DNA from: Comamonadaceae bacterium ALPHA2B
Lineage (GTDB): Bacteria > Pseudomonadota > Gammaproteobacteria > Burkholderiales > Burkholderiaceae_C
DNA: 64,000 bases
NCBI GenBank assembly: GCA_005503065.1
Contig: SCOE01000009.1
Coordinates: forward strand, 62,001 to 126,000
Reading direction: 5' to 3'
In this document: piece after piece, positions 35,265-44,039 of the stretch
How positions within the stretch are numbered: position 1 is the stretch's first letter
How the letters are laid out: the number at the start of each line of letters is the position of its first letter
Notes under the pieces: generated by a model
The model's input: only the letters and a program-made list of their open reading frames with translations
The model's database searches: none
Told to the model about the DNA's origin: nothing
Program-made: the position numbers and the translations under genes

Positions 35265-36140
35265 TTGATTCAGGAAGAAGCCCCATCGTTCGGATTCGAC
35301 GACGCTGCGCTGGCCGCACTGCCGCTCGTCTACCAGCCCGGCCTCTGCGACGGCCTGGTCGTGATGGTCTCCGGCGCCGGCAGCGGCATCGGCAAGGCCA
35401 TCGCCTTCCTCTACGCGCGGCTGGGCGCACGGCTTGTCATCTGCGGCCGCGACCGCGCCAAGCTCGAGGCCTGCGAACGCTGGCTGCGCCGGCTGGGCAG
35501 CCCCGACGTGCTGGTGCAGCCCACCGACATCCGCCACACCGAGGCCATCGCAGCGCTGTTCGACGCCACCTACCAGCACTTCGGCCGCCTGGACGTGCAG
35601 GTCAACAACGCCGGCGGCCAGTTTCCGAAAGCCGCGCTGGACATCAGCCCCAAGGGCTGGAAGGCGGTGGTCGACAACAACCTCAACGGCACATGGTTCA
35701 TGATGCACGAGGCCGCCAGGCGCTGGCGCGACGCAGGCCAGCCGGGCAGCATCGTCAACATCGTGCTCACCTTCCAGCGCGGCTTTCCTGGTGTGGCGCA
35801 CAGCTGCGCGGCGCGCGCCGCCGTCACCTACCTGTCCAAGACGGTGGCGGTGGAGTGGGCGCCCTACGGTATCCGCGTCAACTGCGTGGCGCCCGGCGTC
35901 ATCGAGAGCAGTGGCTTCGCGGCCTACTCGCCCGAGGCGCGGGCCAAGTTCTCGCGCGGCAACCCGATGCTGCGCCACGGCAACGTGCAGGACATCGCCA
36001 ACGCGGTGGTCTACCTCACGGGCCCGAGCGGCGAATTCGTCAACGGCGAGCTGCTCAACGTCGATGGTGGCGGCATCCTCTGGGGCGAGCTGTGGACCAT
36101 CCCCAAGCCGGCCTACTTCAGCGCAGAGGAGACGGCATGA
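35265..36140 (+). CDS. PECR-like SDR (2-enoyl-CoA reductase type)
   Basis: A TTG at 35265 with AGGA upstream gives 291 residues and an N-terminus that aligns with the next gene's; an ATG at 35235 overlapping ETF-QO is the alternative. Motifs SGAGSGIGK and NNAGGQFP are present, and AHSCAARAAV stands in place of YxxxK, so Tyr and Lys are replaced by Ser and Arg. This is the pattern of peroxisomal trans-2-enoyl-CoA reductase. Probably an NADPH-dependent enoyl- or dienoyl-CoA reductase. It is paralogous to, and overlaps, the SDR at 36137. Confidence 0.85.
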   Translation: MIQEEAPSFGFDDAALAALPLVYQPGLCDGLVVMVSGAGSGIGKAIAFLYARLGARLVICGRDRAKLEACERWLRRLGSPDVLVQPTDIRHTEAIAALFDATYQHFGRLDVQVNNAGGQFPKAALDISPKGWKAVVDNNLNGTWFMMHEAARRWRDAGQPGSIVNIVLTFQRGFPGVAHSCAARAAVTYLSKTVAVEWAPYGIRVNCVAPGVIESSGFAAYSPEARAKFSRGNPMLRHGNVQDIANAVVYLTGPSGEFVNGELLNVDGGGILWGELWTIPKPAYFSAEETA

Positions 36141-37018
36141 CTGCCGCCGAAGAGCAACCCCGCTTCGGCCCCGGCGACCGCGCGCTGGCCGAGTTGCCCA
36201 CGGTCTACCGCGACGATCTCTTCGCCGGCAAGGTGGTGCTCGTGTCCGGCGCCGGCAGCGGCATCGGCAAGGCCATCGCCTTCCTGTATGCCCGCCTCGG
36301 AGCCACGCTGGCCATCTGCGGCCGCAAGGCCGATGCGCTGGAGCGCTGCGCCGAGCAGTTGCGCACGCTCGGCGGCGGCCGTGAGGTTCTGGCCTTCCCG
36401 ATGAGCATCCGCGACCCCGAGCAGGTCGAAGCCCTCTTCGAAGCCGTGTGGCGGCGCTTTGGCGGCCTGGACGTGCTGATCAACAACGCCGGCGGCCAGT
36501 TCGCGGCGCACGCGATGGACTTCACCGAGAAGGGCTGGAACGCGGTCATCGACACCAACCTCAACGGCACCTGGTACATGATGCAGGCCGCCGCCAAGCG
36601 CTGGGTGCGCGACGGCAAACGCGGCGGCAACATCGTCACCATCGCAGCGGCGGTGGACCGCGGCCTGCCGGGCATGGCACACACCGCGGCCTCGCGGGCC
36701 GGCGTGATCGCGCTGTCGAAGACGCTGGCCGTCGAGTGGGCCGAGCACGACATCCGCGTCAACTGCATCGGCGCCGGTGCGATCGAGAGCAACGGCTTCA
36801 ACAACTACAAGGAAGAGCACGTCGACGGGCTCTTCCGCACCAACCCCATGAAGCGCGCCGGCGACGTGCAGGACGTGGCCGAAGCGGTGGTCTACCTCAC
36901 CGCCCCCTCGGGCAAGTACATCACGGGCGAAACCATCAACATCGACGGCGGCATGGTGCTGTGGGGCGAGTTCTGGCCCGCCGGCATGCCCGACCACTTC
37001 CGGCCGCCTGCTGCATGA
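36137..37018 (+). CDS. PECR-like SDR (2-enoyl-CoA reductase type)
   Basis: A 293-residue protein starting in an ATGA overlap with the previous SDR, with AGAGGAG upstream. SGAGSGIGKAIAFLYARLGA is nearly identical to its neighbour, showing tandem duplication. The catalytic region AHTAASRAGV again has no Tyr or Lys. C-terminal ITGETINIDGGMVLWGEFW. The pair could form a heteromer or act on successive chain lengths. The stop overlaps the downstream CoA-transferase start, so all three are coupled. Confidence 0.85.
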   Translation: MTAAEEQPRFGPGDRALAELPTVYRDDLFAGKVVLVSGAGSGIGKAIAFLYARLGATLAICGRKADALERCAEQLRTLGGGREVLAFPMSIRDPEQVEALFEAVWRRFGGLDVLINNAGGQFAAHAMDFTEKGWNAVIDTNLNGTWYMMQAAAKRWVRDGKRGGNIVTIAAAVDRGLPGMAHTAASRAGVIALSKTLAVEWAEHDIRVNCIGAGAIESNGFNNYKEEHVDGLFRTNPMKRAGDVQDVAEAVVYLTAPSGKYITGETINIDGGMVLWGEFWPAGMPDHFRPPAA

Positions 37019-38253
37019 CCCCACGAGACCCTTCCCACCCGCTGCCCGCAGGACCGCTTGCCGGCGTGCGCATCGTCGACCTCACAGGCGTCGTGATGGG
37101 GCCCTTTGCCTCGCAGATCCTGGCCGACTTCGGCGCCGACGTGATCAAGGTCGAGTCGCCCGAAGGCGACACTGTGCGCCACATCGGGCCCAGCCGCAGC
37201 AAGGGCATGGGGCCGATGTACCTGGCGCTCAACCGCAACAAGCGCAGCGTCGCGCTCGACCTGCGCCACCCCGACGCGCTGGCCGCGTTGCAGCGGCTGA
37301 TCGAGGGCGCCGACGTGCTCCTGTTCAACCTGCGGCCGGCCTCGATGGCGCGCCTGGGGCTGAGCTACGACGAGGTGGCGCTCCTGAACCCGCGCATCGT
37401 CTACTGCGGCTGCTACGGCTTCGGCGAAGGCGGGCGCTATGCCGGCAAACCGGCCCTCGACGACCTGATCCAGGGCTCGGTGGCGCTGCCGTCGCTGGTG
37501 GGCCGCGTCACCGGCGAGCCGCGCTACCTGCCCACCAACCTGTGCGACCGCACGACCGGCCTCACGGCCGTGTACAGCGTGCTGGCCGCGCTCTACGCAC
37601 GCGAGAAGACCGGCCGCGGCCAGGCCATCGAAGTGCCGATGTTCGAGACCATGACGCAGTTCGTGCTCTCCGACCACATGTTCGGCAAGACCTTCGACCC
37701 TCCGCTGGCCGACGCCGGCTACGTGCGGCTGCTAGCCAAGGACCGCCGGCCGCTGTGCACGAAGGACGGCCACATCTGCGTGCTGATCTACATCGACCGC
37801 CACTGGAAGAGCTTCTGCGAGATGCTCGGCCGCCGCGACATGCTCGAGGATCCGCGCTTCCTGCGCATGTCCGACCGCACGCGCAACGTCGATGCCCTCT
37901 ACGCCTTCGTGGCCGAGGTGATTGCCACGCGCACCACGGCCGAGTGGATGGAGGCGCTGGCCCGGGCCGACATCCCGGTGGCGCCGATGCACACGCCCGA
38001 CAGCCTGATGGACGACCCGCACCTGGCCGACGTGGGGATGTTCGAGTGGATCGAGCACCCGAGCGAGGGCCGCATCCGGCAGATGAACGTGCCGGGCTCG
38101 TGGTCCGACACGCCGCCCGCGGTACGCCGGCATGCGCCGCTGCTGGGCGAGAACACGCGCGAGATCCTGGCCGAGGCGGGCTATGCGGCCGAAGAGATCG
38201 ATCGGCTGTTGGCCGGCGGCGCGGCACGCGAGCCCGCGGCAGAAGGCGACTGA
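37015..38253 (+). CDS. Class III (CaiB/BaiF) CoA-transferase
   Basis: A 412-residue protein starting in an ATGA overlap with the SDR. RIVDLTGVVMGPF near residue 19; probable nucleophile Asp149 in KPALDDLIQG. It is a close paralogue of the enzyme at 6127, sharing the ALDD active-site context, which differs from the GYDAVAQ type at 11617. It activates an acid by CoA transfer. It is last in the tetR operon. Confidence 0.9.
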   Translation: MTPRDPSHPLPAGPLAGVRIVDLTGVVMGPFASQILADFGADVIKVESPEGDTVRHIGPSRSKGMGPMYLALNRNKRSVALDLRHPDALAALQRLIEGADVLLFNLRPASMARLGLSYDEVALLNPRIVYCGCYGFGEGGRYAGKPALDDLIQGSVALPSLVGRVTGEPRYLPTNLCDRTTGLTAVYSVLAALYAREKTGRGQAIEVPMFETMTQFVLSDHMFGKTFDPPLADAGYVRLLAKDRRPLCTKDGHICVLIYIDRHWKSFCEMLGRRDMLEDPRFLRMSDRTRNVDALYAFVAEVIATRTTAEWMEALARADIPVAPMHTPDSLMDDPHLADVGMFEWIEHPSEGRIRQMNVPGSWSDTPPAVRRHAPLLGENTREILAEAGYAAEEIDRLLAGGAAREPAAEGD

Positions 38254-38298
38254 GGAGCGGTGGCGGCTGTTGCGCGGCCACCCACCGCAACCTGCCCG

Positions 38299-38322
38299 GC
38301 GGCCCGGCCTCCGCGGGGCCGC
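38299..38322. terminator. GC-rich hairpin between convergent CoA-transferase-family genes
   Basis: GCGGCCC at 38299-38305 pairs with GGGCCGC at 38316-38322 around a 10-nt loop. It lies between the ends of convergent genes; no T-tract is present. Confidence 0.35.
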
Positions 38323-38341
38323 TACGAGCTTCCTGCCCGCA

Positions 38342-39517
38342 TCACGCCTTTGTCGCGCGCGATGGCGCGCCGGCGCGCAGCCGGCCGCTGCCGCGCAGCG
38401 CCTCGATCTCGCCGGCATCGATGCCCCAGCGGCGCAGCTGTTCGAAGGCCGCCGCGTCGTCGCTGTGCGGCGGCAGCGGCAGCCCCGTGGGCGTGCCCTC
38501 GAAGCGCGGCGCGGGCGCCGGCTGGCGCACGCCGCCGATCTCGACGAAGGTGTCGCGCTCGCGGTTGTGCGGGTGCAGGTGCGCCTCCTGCGGAGCCAGC
38601 ACCGGCGCGAAGCAGGCATCGCTGCCTTCCAGCAGCTCGCACCACTGAGCGCGCGTGCGCGTGGCGAAGATCGCCGCCAGCCGCGCCTTGTTCTCGCGCC
38701 AGCGCGACGCATCGTCGAAGTCCATCGTGCCGGCGGGCAGGCCCAGGCGCTCGAACAACACGTTGCGGAACTTGGCCTCGATCGGCGCCACGCTCACGTA
38801 GGCGCCGTCGGCGCAGCGGTAGACCTCGTAGTGCGGCGCGCCGGAGTCGAGCAGGTTGGTGCCGCGTTCGGCCATGTGGGCGCCGGCGCCGAACAGGCCG
38901 AACATCGAGGTCATCAGCATCGCTGCGCCGTCGACCATCGCGGCGTCGACCACCTGGCCCTCGCCGCCGCGCTGCACCCGCCACAGCGCGGCCAGCATGC
39001 CGTAGGCCAGCAGCAGCCCGCCGCCACCGAAATCGCCCACCAGGTTCAGCGGCGGTGTCGGCGGGCCGCCCTCGCGGCCGATGGCATGCAGCGCACCGGA
39101 CAGCGCGATGTAGTTCAGGTCGTGCCCTGCCGCCGGCGCCAGCGGGCCCTTCTGGCCGAAGCCTGTGACGCGGCCGTAGACGAGCTTCGGATGCTCGGCC
39201 CGGCACACATCGGGGCCCAGTCCCAGGCGCTCCATCGTGCCGGGCCGGAAGCCCTCGATCAGCGCATCGCTGGCGGCCACGACGCGGCGCGCGAAGGCAA
39301 TGCCCTCGTCGGCCTTCAGATCCAGCGACACCGTGCGCTTGCCGCGGTTGAGCAGGTCGAACTGCGGCGCGCGCTCGATGCCCAGCCCGCTGGCCACCAG
39401 GCGGTCCAGCCGCAGCACCTCGGCACCGAGGTCAGCCAGCAGCATGCCGCACATCGGCCCGGGGCCGATGCCCGCAAACTCCACCACCTTCATGCCGGCC
39501 AGCGGTCCCTTGCCCAT
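38342..39517 (-). CDS. Alpha-methylacyl-CoA racemase-like protein (CaiB/BaiF family)
   Basis: The ATG at 39517 with AGGAG upstream gives 391 residues. VVEFAGIGPGPMCGMLLADL and AAGHDLNYIALSGALHAIG are signatures of alpha-methylacyl-CoA racemase; Asp in GHDxNY is catalytic in that enzyme. SGAPHYEVYRCADG fits too. The family interconverts 2R- and 2S-methylacyl-CoA so that stereospecific dehydrogenases can act. Its presence suggests the substrate carries an alpha-methyl group at some stage. It is divergent from the MaoC/ACAD operon at 39751. Confidence 0.88.
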   Translation of the reverse strand: MGKGPLAGMKVVEFAGIGPGPMCGMLLADLGAEVLRLDRLVASGLGIERAPQFDLLNRGKRTVSLDLKADEGIAFARRVVAASDALIEGFRPGTMERLGLGPDVCRAEHPKLVYGRVTGFGQKGPLAPAAGHDLNYIALSGALHAIGREGGPPTPPLNLVGDFGGGGLLLAYGMLAALWRVQRGGEGQVVDAAMVDGAAMLMTSMFGLFGAGAHMAERGTNLLDSGAPHYEVYRCADGAYVSVAPIEAKFRNVLFERLGLPAGTMDFDDASRWRENKARLAAIFATRTRAQWCELLEGSDACFAPVLAPQEAHLHPHNRERDTFVEIGGVRQPAPAPRFEGTPTGLPLPPHSDDAAAFEQLRRWGIDAGEIEALRGSGRLRAGAPSRATKA

Positions 39518-39630
39518 CGATGCACGCTCCTGTGCCAGTGAGATCACAGCCGCAGCGACCAGGCACGTCCCCGGTTCCGCCATGGCGGTTCAAAGTCCGA
39601 AACTGGTCTAGCATACCGCCAATGACGCAC

Positions 39631-39649
39631 CTAACGGTCAACCGTTCGA
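39631..39649. promoter_or_regulatory. Variant island operator (8-bp spacer) in a divergent promoter
   Basis: CTAAC at 39631-39635 and GTTCGA at 39644-39649 are the two half-sites of the island element, but with 8 rather than 4 bases between them. Within it lies a perfect inverted repeat, AACGGT-CA-ACCGTT (39633-39646). It lies between the racemase-like gene and the MaoC gene at 39751. Confidence 0.45.
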
Positions 39650-39750
39650 TCAATTCGCTGTACCGCCCGGCCCCGCTTAGGCGCGACAGGCGGCGCCGCG
39701 CCCTGCCGCCCTGCGCCACGCCGCGGCGTCGCTTCCATCAGGAGTGACCG

Positions 39751-40215
39751 ATGCGCGCCACCCACGCCCTCTGGCTCGACGCTGTCCGACCCGGCATGCG
39801 CCTCGATCTGCCGGCCTTCGACTGCAGCGCCGAGCTCGTCGCGGGCTACGCCGATCTGCTCGATGCCCGCCATCCGATCCATGTCGACGACGAGTACGCC
39901 AATACCACCCGCTACGGGCGCCTCATCGCCCACGGCCCGCTGATCATTGCCAAGCTGCTGGCGATGCTCGGCGGCGTTTTCGGCGATGCGCTCCAGGTGC
40001 TGCTGGGCGTGGGTGGATGGCGCTTCTACGGGCCCGTGTTCGTCGGCGACCACGTCGCCGTCGAGTGCACGGTGCTCGATGTGAGCGCCGCCAAGGGCAG
40101 CAGCGCTGGTGCGGTGGAACTGGAGTTCCGCGTGCTGGGTGCCGACGGCTCGCTCGCGCAGCGCGGCACTGCCAGCGTGCTCGTTGCCCGCGCGCCGTCT
40201 GCCAGCCCGGCCTGA
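39751..40215 (+). CDS. MaoC-family enoyl-CoA hydratase
   Basis: A 154-residue protein preceded by AGGAG. The hydratase signature LDARHPIHVDDEYANTTRYG retains the Asp and His, and LIAHGPLIIAKL follows as in R-specific hydratases. It probably hydrates an enoyl-CoA to a 3-hydroxyacyl-CoA. It is first in an operon with two ACADs and an FMN oxidoreductase, and divergent from the racemase-like gene. Confidence 0.85.
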   Translation: MRATHALWLDAVRPGMRLDLPAFDCSAELVAGYADLLDARHPIHVDDEYANTTRYGRLIAHGPLIIAKLLAMLGGVFGDALQVLLGVGGWRFYGPVFVGDHVAVECTVLDVSAAKGSSAGAVELEFRVLGADGSLAQRGTASVLVARAPSASPA

Positions 40216-40239
40216 CCCACCTCTGCTTCTTCGCATCGA

Positions 40240-41397
40240 ATGAGCAACACCGAACGCCGCACCCCTGCCAACAGCGTCAATCGCGATGCCTTCCGCGACA
40301 TGGCCCGCAAGTTCGCCGAGCGCGAGATCAAACCGCGCTGGCAGCAGGCCGACCGTGAAGCGAAGTTCCCGCGCGAGTTCTACGTCGCGGCGGCGAAGGC
40401 CGGCCTGATCGGCCTGCACATCCCCGAGCCGCTGGGCGGCGCCGACCTCGGCGTCACCGAGGAGGCGATCTCGATCGAGGAGCAGGCCAAGGTCAACCCC
40501 AACCTCGCGATCGTTGCGCTGATCCAGGGCGTGGCCGGCTCGCTGCTGGCCGAGCATGGCCACGCGCTGCATCACGCCATGGTGCGCGAGAACATCGCCG
40601 GCGATCGCCTTCTCGCGCTGGCGGTCACCGAGCCCGAGGCGGGCAGCGACGTGCAGAATCTCAAGACCACCGCACGGCGCGACGGCGACGACTGGGTGCT
40701 CGACGGCATAAAGTCCTTCATCACGCTGGGCGGCGACTGCGACACGATGGCCGTGCTGGCACGCACCGACCCGGCCAAGGGCCGCCACGGCATGCACTTC
40801 TTCGCCGTAGACCGCAACACGCCGGGGCTCGAAACCTCGCAGATCAACACCTACGCCAACCGCCCGGTGCCGACCTACCGCGTGATGCTCAACGAGGTGC
40901 GCGTGCCCGAGTCGCGGCGACTAACGGCCGGTTTCGGCGCGATCATGGAAGGCTTCAACCGCGAGCGCGTGATGGTGGCCGCGCGCTGGCTCGGCCACAT
41001 GCAGACCGCGCTGGCCTGGGCGATGGACTACGCCAAGGTACGCCAGCAGTTCGGTAAGCCGATCGGCGCCAACCAGAGCATCGCCTTCAAGCTGGCGCAG
41101 GGCCATGTCGACGTGGAGGCCTCGCGCCACCTCACCTACCATGCCGCCGCGCGCTGGGACAGCGGCGCGCCGGTGAAGGACATCATCCTCGACGTCTCCT
41201 CGGCCAAGCTGTTCGTCACGCAGGCGGTCTACCGCGTGACGCAGGACGCGCTGCACATCGGCGGCGGCTGGGGCATCACCGAGGAGCTGCCGGCGATGCG
41301 CATGGCGCTGGACGCGCTCGTCGCACCGGTCACGGTGGGCTCCTACGAGATCCAGCTGCGCGTGATCGCCAAGCAGCTCGGACTGCCGTGCGACTGA
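40240..41397 (+). CDS. Acyl-CoA dehydrogenase
   Basis: A 385-residue protein with flavin motif LAVTEPEAGSDVQN near residue 128 and the isovaleryl-type Glu in FNRERVMVAARWLG. The C-terminal end, PVTVGSYEIQLRVIAKQ, has no Glu at the medium-chain site. ALHIGGGWGITEELPAMRM is an unusual form of the usual GGYGY segment. No clear ribosome-binding site precedes the ATG. A second ACAD follows 52 bases downstream. Confidence 0.88.
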   Translation: MSNTERRTPANSVNRDAFRDMARKFAEREIKPRWQQADREAKFPREFYVAAAKAGLIGLHIPEPLGGADLGVTEEAISIEEQAKVNPNLAIVALIQGVAGSLLAEHGHALHHAMVRENIAGDRLLALAVTEPEAGSDVQNLKTTARRDGDDWVLDGIKSFITLGGDCDTMAVLARTDPAKGRHGMHFFAVDRNTPGLETSQINTYANRPVPTYRVMLNEVRVPESRRLTAGFGAIMEGFNRERVMVAARWLGHMQTALAWAMDYAKVRQQFGKPIGANQSIAFKLAQGHVDVEASRHLTYHAAARWDSGAPVKDIILDVSSAKLFVTQAVYRVTQDALHIGGGWGITEELPAMRMALDALVAPVTVGSYEIQLRVIAKQLGLPCD

Positions 41398-41449
41398 TCG
41401 ACTCCCACTGACACCCAACTTTCCCTCGACCCCCTGGAGAAACCCCGAC

Positions 41450-42607
41450 ATGGACTTCGACCCGAGCCCCGAGCAGCGCGCCATCGCCGAGACGACGCGC
41501 CGTTTCGTCGAGAAGGAGATGCCGCGCCACAAGGTGCTGCAATGGGCACGCGACAAGGTCGAGCCGCCGCAGGAGCTGTTCATGAAGCTCGGCGCGCTCG
41601 GCTACTACGGCTTCCTGCTGCCCGAGGCCTACAGCGGCCTGGAGAAGCCCGATCCGATGGGCATGCTGGCCTTCGTCGAGCAGTTCGCCCGGGCGTCGTC
41701 GGCCATCACCACCGCCTGGGGCCGTGCGGCGGTGATCCTGGCCCCGCTGGTCGCCCGCTTCGGCACCCAGGCGCAGAAGGACCTGGTGCTGCCGCGCGTG
41801 ATGCGCGGCGAGGTGTTCATGGCGCTCGGCCTCACCGAGCCCGGCTCGGGCAGCGACGCCGCGTCGCTGCGCACCACCGCCGTGCGCCGCGACGACGGGC
41901 ACTGGGTGATCAACGGCGAGAAGCTGTACTGCTCGCAGGTGAAGTCAGCCGGCTTCCTGATCCTGGCTGCGCGCACCGACCCGCAGGCGGTCAAGCAGGA
42001 AGGCATCACCACCTTCCTGATCCCCGACCCCGGCAGCAACCCGGCCATCAAGCTGACGCGCATCGAGACCATGGGCCTCGGCCCGGTGCCGACCTTCGCC
42101 GCGCACTTCGACGAACTGGTGCTGCCGCCCGATGCGGTGATCGGCCAGGTCAACAAGGGCTGGCAGTGCGTCCTGGGCGGGCTGGACAACGAGCGCCTGT
42201 ACCACGGCGCCATCGGTGTCGGCGCTTCGCAGTCCATCATCGACGAGGTCAGCGCCTACCTGAAGCAGCGCGTGCAGTTCGGCAAGCCGTTGTCCAAGCT
42301 GCAGTCGGTGCGGCACAAGATCGTCGACATGCAGCTGCGCGTGGAGGCGGCGCGGCTGCTCGTCTACCGCGGCGGCAGCGTGCTCGAAAGGACGGGCGCC
42401 TGCCACAACGAGGCCTCGTTCGCCAAGGTGGCCGGCGCCGAGTGCTACATGCACTGCGCCACCACCGGGCTGCACCTGCTGGGCGGCTACGGTTACACCG
42501 TGGACTCGGGCATGCCGATGCACTTCCAGGACGCGAAGCTGTTCGAGATCGGCGGCGGCGCGATGGAAGTGCAGCGCGACATCATCGCTCGCGGGCTCGG
42601 CCTGTAG
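41450..42607 (+). CDS. Acyl-CoA dehydrogenase
   Basis: A 385-residue protein; the start is preceded by a GGAG ribosome-binding site. LGLTEPGSGSDAAS flavin motif; catalytic Glu expected in LDNERLYHGAIG; C-terminal EIGGGAMEVQRDIIAR lacks the medium-chain Glu. LHLLGGYGYTVDSGMPMHFQD is standard. It is tandem with the ACAD at 40240, but both look catalytically complete, so two oxidation steps seem likelier than one heteromer. Confidence 0.9.
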   Translation: MDFDPSPEQRAIAETTRRFVEKEMPRHKVLQWARDKVEPPQELFMKLGALGYYGFLLPEAYSGLEKPDPMGMLAFVEQFARASSAITTAWGRAAVILAPLVARFGTQAQKDLVLPRVMRGEVFMALGLTEPGSGSDAASLRTTAVRRDDGHWVINGEKLYCSQVKSAGFLILAARTDPQAVKQEGITTFLIPDPGSNPAIKLTRIETMGLGPVPTFAAHFDELVLPPDAVIGQVNKGWQCVLGGLDNERLYHGAIGVGASQSIIDEVSAYLKQRVQFGKPLSKLQSVRHKIVDMQLRVEAARLLVYRGGSVLERTGACHNEASFAKVAGAECYMHCATTGLHLLGGYGYTVDSGMPMHFQDAKLFEIGGGAMEVQRDIIARGLGL

Positions 42608-42636
42608 CGTGGCGCCGCGCTGACCGGAGGCCGCAC

Positions 42637-43620
42637 ATGACACTGCCGGCCTCGCTGGCGCAGGGCCTGCGCCTGCCGCTGATCGCCGCGCCGATGCTGC
42701 GCGTCTCGGGCGTGGAACTGGTGTCGGCGGCCTGCTGTGCCGGCGTGATCGGCGCCTTCCCCACCGTCAACGCGCGTTCGTCACAGGAGCTGGACGCGTG
42801 GCTGGCACGCATCGCTGCCGACCGCGACCGCGTGGAACGGCCGACCGCCCCGCCCTGCCCCAACCTCATCATGCGGCGCGACCGCGACGCCATCGCCGAC
42901 GACCTGCGCGTGCTGGTGCGCCGCCGTGTGACCATGGTGATCGTCAGCGTCGGCTCGCCAGCGGCGGTGGTGGGGCCGCTGCACGACGCCGGCTGCCGCG
43001 TGTTCGCCGACGTGGCCTCGCTGCGCCACGCCGAGAAGGCGCTCGCGGCCGGGGTCGACGGCCTGGTGCTGCTGAGCGCGGGGGCAGGCGGCCAGACCGG
43101 CTGGGTCAACGGCATGTCCTTCGTGCGCGCGGTGCGTGGCATCCATGACGGGCCGCTGGTGCTGGCTGGCGGCATCCACGACGGCGCAGCACTGTGGGCG
43201 GCGCGCGTGCTCGGCTGCGATCTCGGGATGATGGGCACCCGCTTCATCGCCACGCCGGAGAGTCTGGCGAGCGACGCCTACCGCCGCATGCTGGTGGACA
43301 GCCGGCTCGATGACGTGTTGCTGACGCGCGCCTTCACCGGCCTGGACACCAACATGCTGCGGCAGTCCATCGCTGCCGCCGGGCTCGACCCTGCCGCGCT
43401 GCCGACCCCCTCACCCGACGAAGCGCGCCAGGTCTTCGGCTCCGAGGGCTCGGCGCACGTTCGGCGCTGGGTCGACGTGTGGAGCGCGGGGCACACCGTG
43501 TCGGGGGTCGACGCGGTGCGGCCGGTGGCCGAGCTCGTCGAGCGCATCGATGCCGAGTACGCCGCGGCGCAGCGCGAGACGGCGGCCCTGCTGGCCAGGC
43601 CGCCACAGCCACAGCCGTGA
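42637..43620 (+). CDS. Nitronate monooxygenase / FMN-dependent oxidoreductase family protein
   Basis: A 327-residue TIM-barrel flavoprotein; ATG at 42637 preceded by CCGGAGG. LPLIAAPMLRVSGVELVSA opens the barrel and SAGAGGQTGWVNG lies at the FMN site. The active-site His of true nitronate monooxygenases (EAGGHxG) is Gln here. VLAGGIHDGAALWAARVLGCDLGMMGTRF is the phosphate-binding end. Relatives near ACAD genes may act as enoyl-CoA reductases; this is inference. Confidence 0.85.
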   Translation: MTLPASLAQGLRLPLIAAPMLRVSGVELVSAACCAGVIGAFPTVNARSSQELDAWLARIAADRDRVERPTAPPCPNLIMRRDRDAIADDLRVLVRRRVTMVIVSVGSPAAVVGPLHDAGCRVFADVASLRHAEKALAAGVDGLVLLSAGAGGQTGWVNGMSFVRAVRGIHDGPLVLAGGIHDGAALWAARVLGCDLGMMGTRFIATPESLASDAYRRMLVDSRLDDVLLTRAFTGLDTNMLRQSIAAAGLDPAALPTPSPDEARQVFGSEGSAHVRRWVDVWSAGHTVSGVDAVRPVAELVERIDAEYAAAQRETAALLARPPQPQP

Positions 43621-43713
43621 TACGCGCCCGGGCACGTCACACCACCGTCTGCAACGGGACGTCCGCAACGTCGCCGAAGGTCGACGACCGGCAGCGCGGC
43701 GCCCACTCGTCGT

Positions 43714-43728
43714 CTAACGTTTGTTTGG
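43714..43728. promoter_or_regulatory. Island operator copy 4, distal site of the ABC operon
   Basis: CTAAC-GTTT-GTTTGG matches CTAAC-N4-GTTCGA with the second half degenerate. It is 166 bp upstream of the second copy, a distance that would allow looping by two dimers, or this site may serve an upstream promoter. Confidence 0.55.
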
Positions 43729-43879
43729 TTTGTGGTAAGCGTGCACCACATCGACCGACCACCTGTGCGAGCGACACCAGCCGCAGCGGGGGCTCTCTTA
43801 GAGGCATCAGGGTCGCGTCTCATCAGTGGGTCAGGCGCGCATGGGCACCCTCGGGTGGGTTTTCCGCATTGACGCCTCA

Positions 43880-43894
43880 TCGAACGCTTGTTAG
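43880..43894. promoter_or_regulatory. Island operator copy 5, proximal site of the ABC operon
   Basis: TCGAAC-GCTT-GTTAG has both half-sites intact. A possible -35 (TTGTTA, 43888-43893) overlaps it and a TTATAC -10 follows at 43914, so bound repressor would occlude the ABC-operon promoter. Confidence 0.65.
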
Positions 43895-44039
43895 AAACGT
43901 GTTCTAGTTTGTCTTATACCCGAAACCCTGAGCGGCGCCTCCGCGCGCGACCCGCCCGAATCACCGAAGCCGCCCCAAACCGCAGCCGACCGTACCGCAT
44001 GCAACCGAATCACTGCAACGCCGAACCTTGGGCGCCCCG

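Larger units (their letters stand above)
43621..44039. other. Long intergenic region upstream of the ABC importer operon
   Basis: This 419-bp gap is the longest non-coding stretch in the window and is less GC-rich than its surroundings. It holds two copies of the island operator (43714 and 43880) and a possible -10, TTATAC at 43914-43919. No convincing reading frame or RNA was found. The leader from about 43925 to the first gene has no recognisable structure. Confidence 0.6.
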
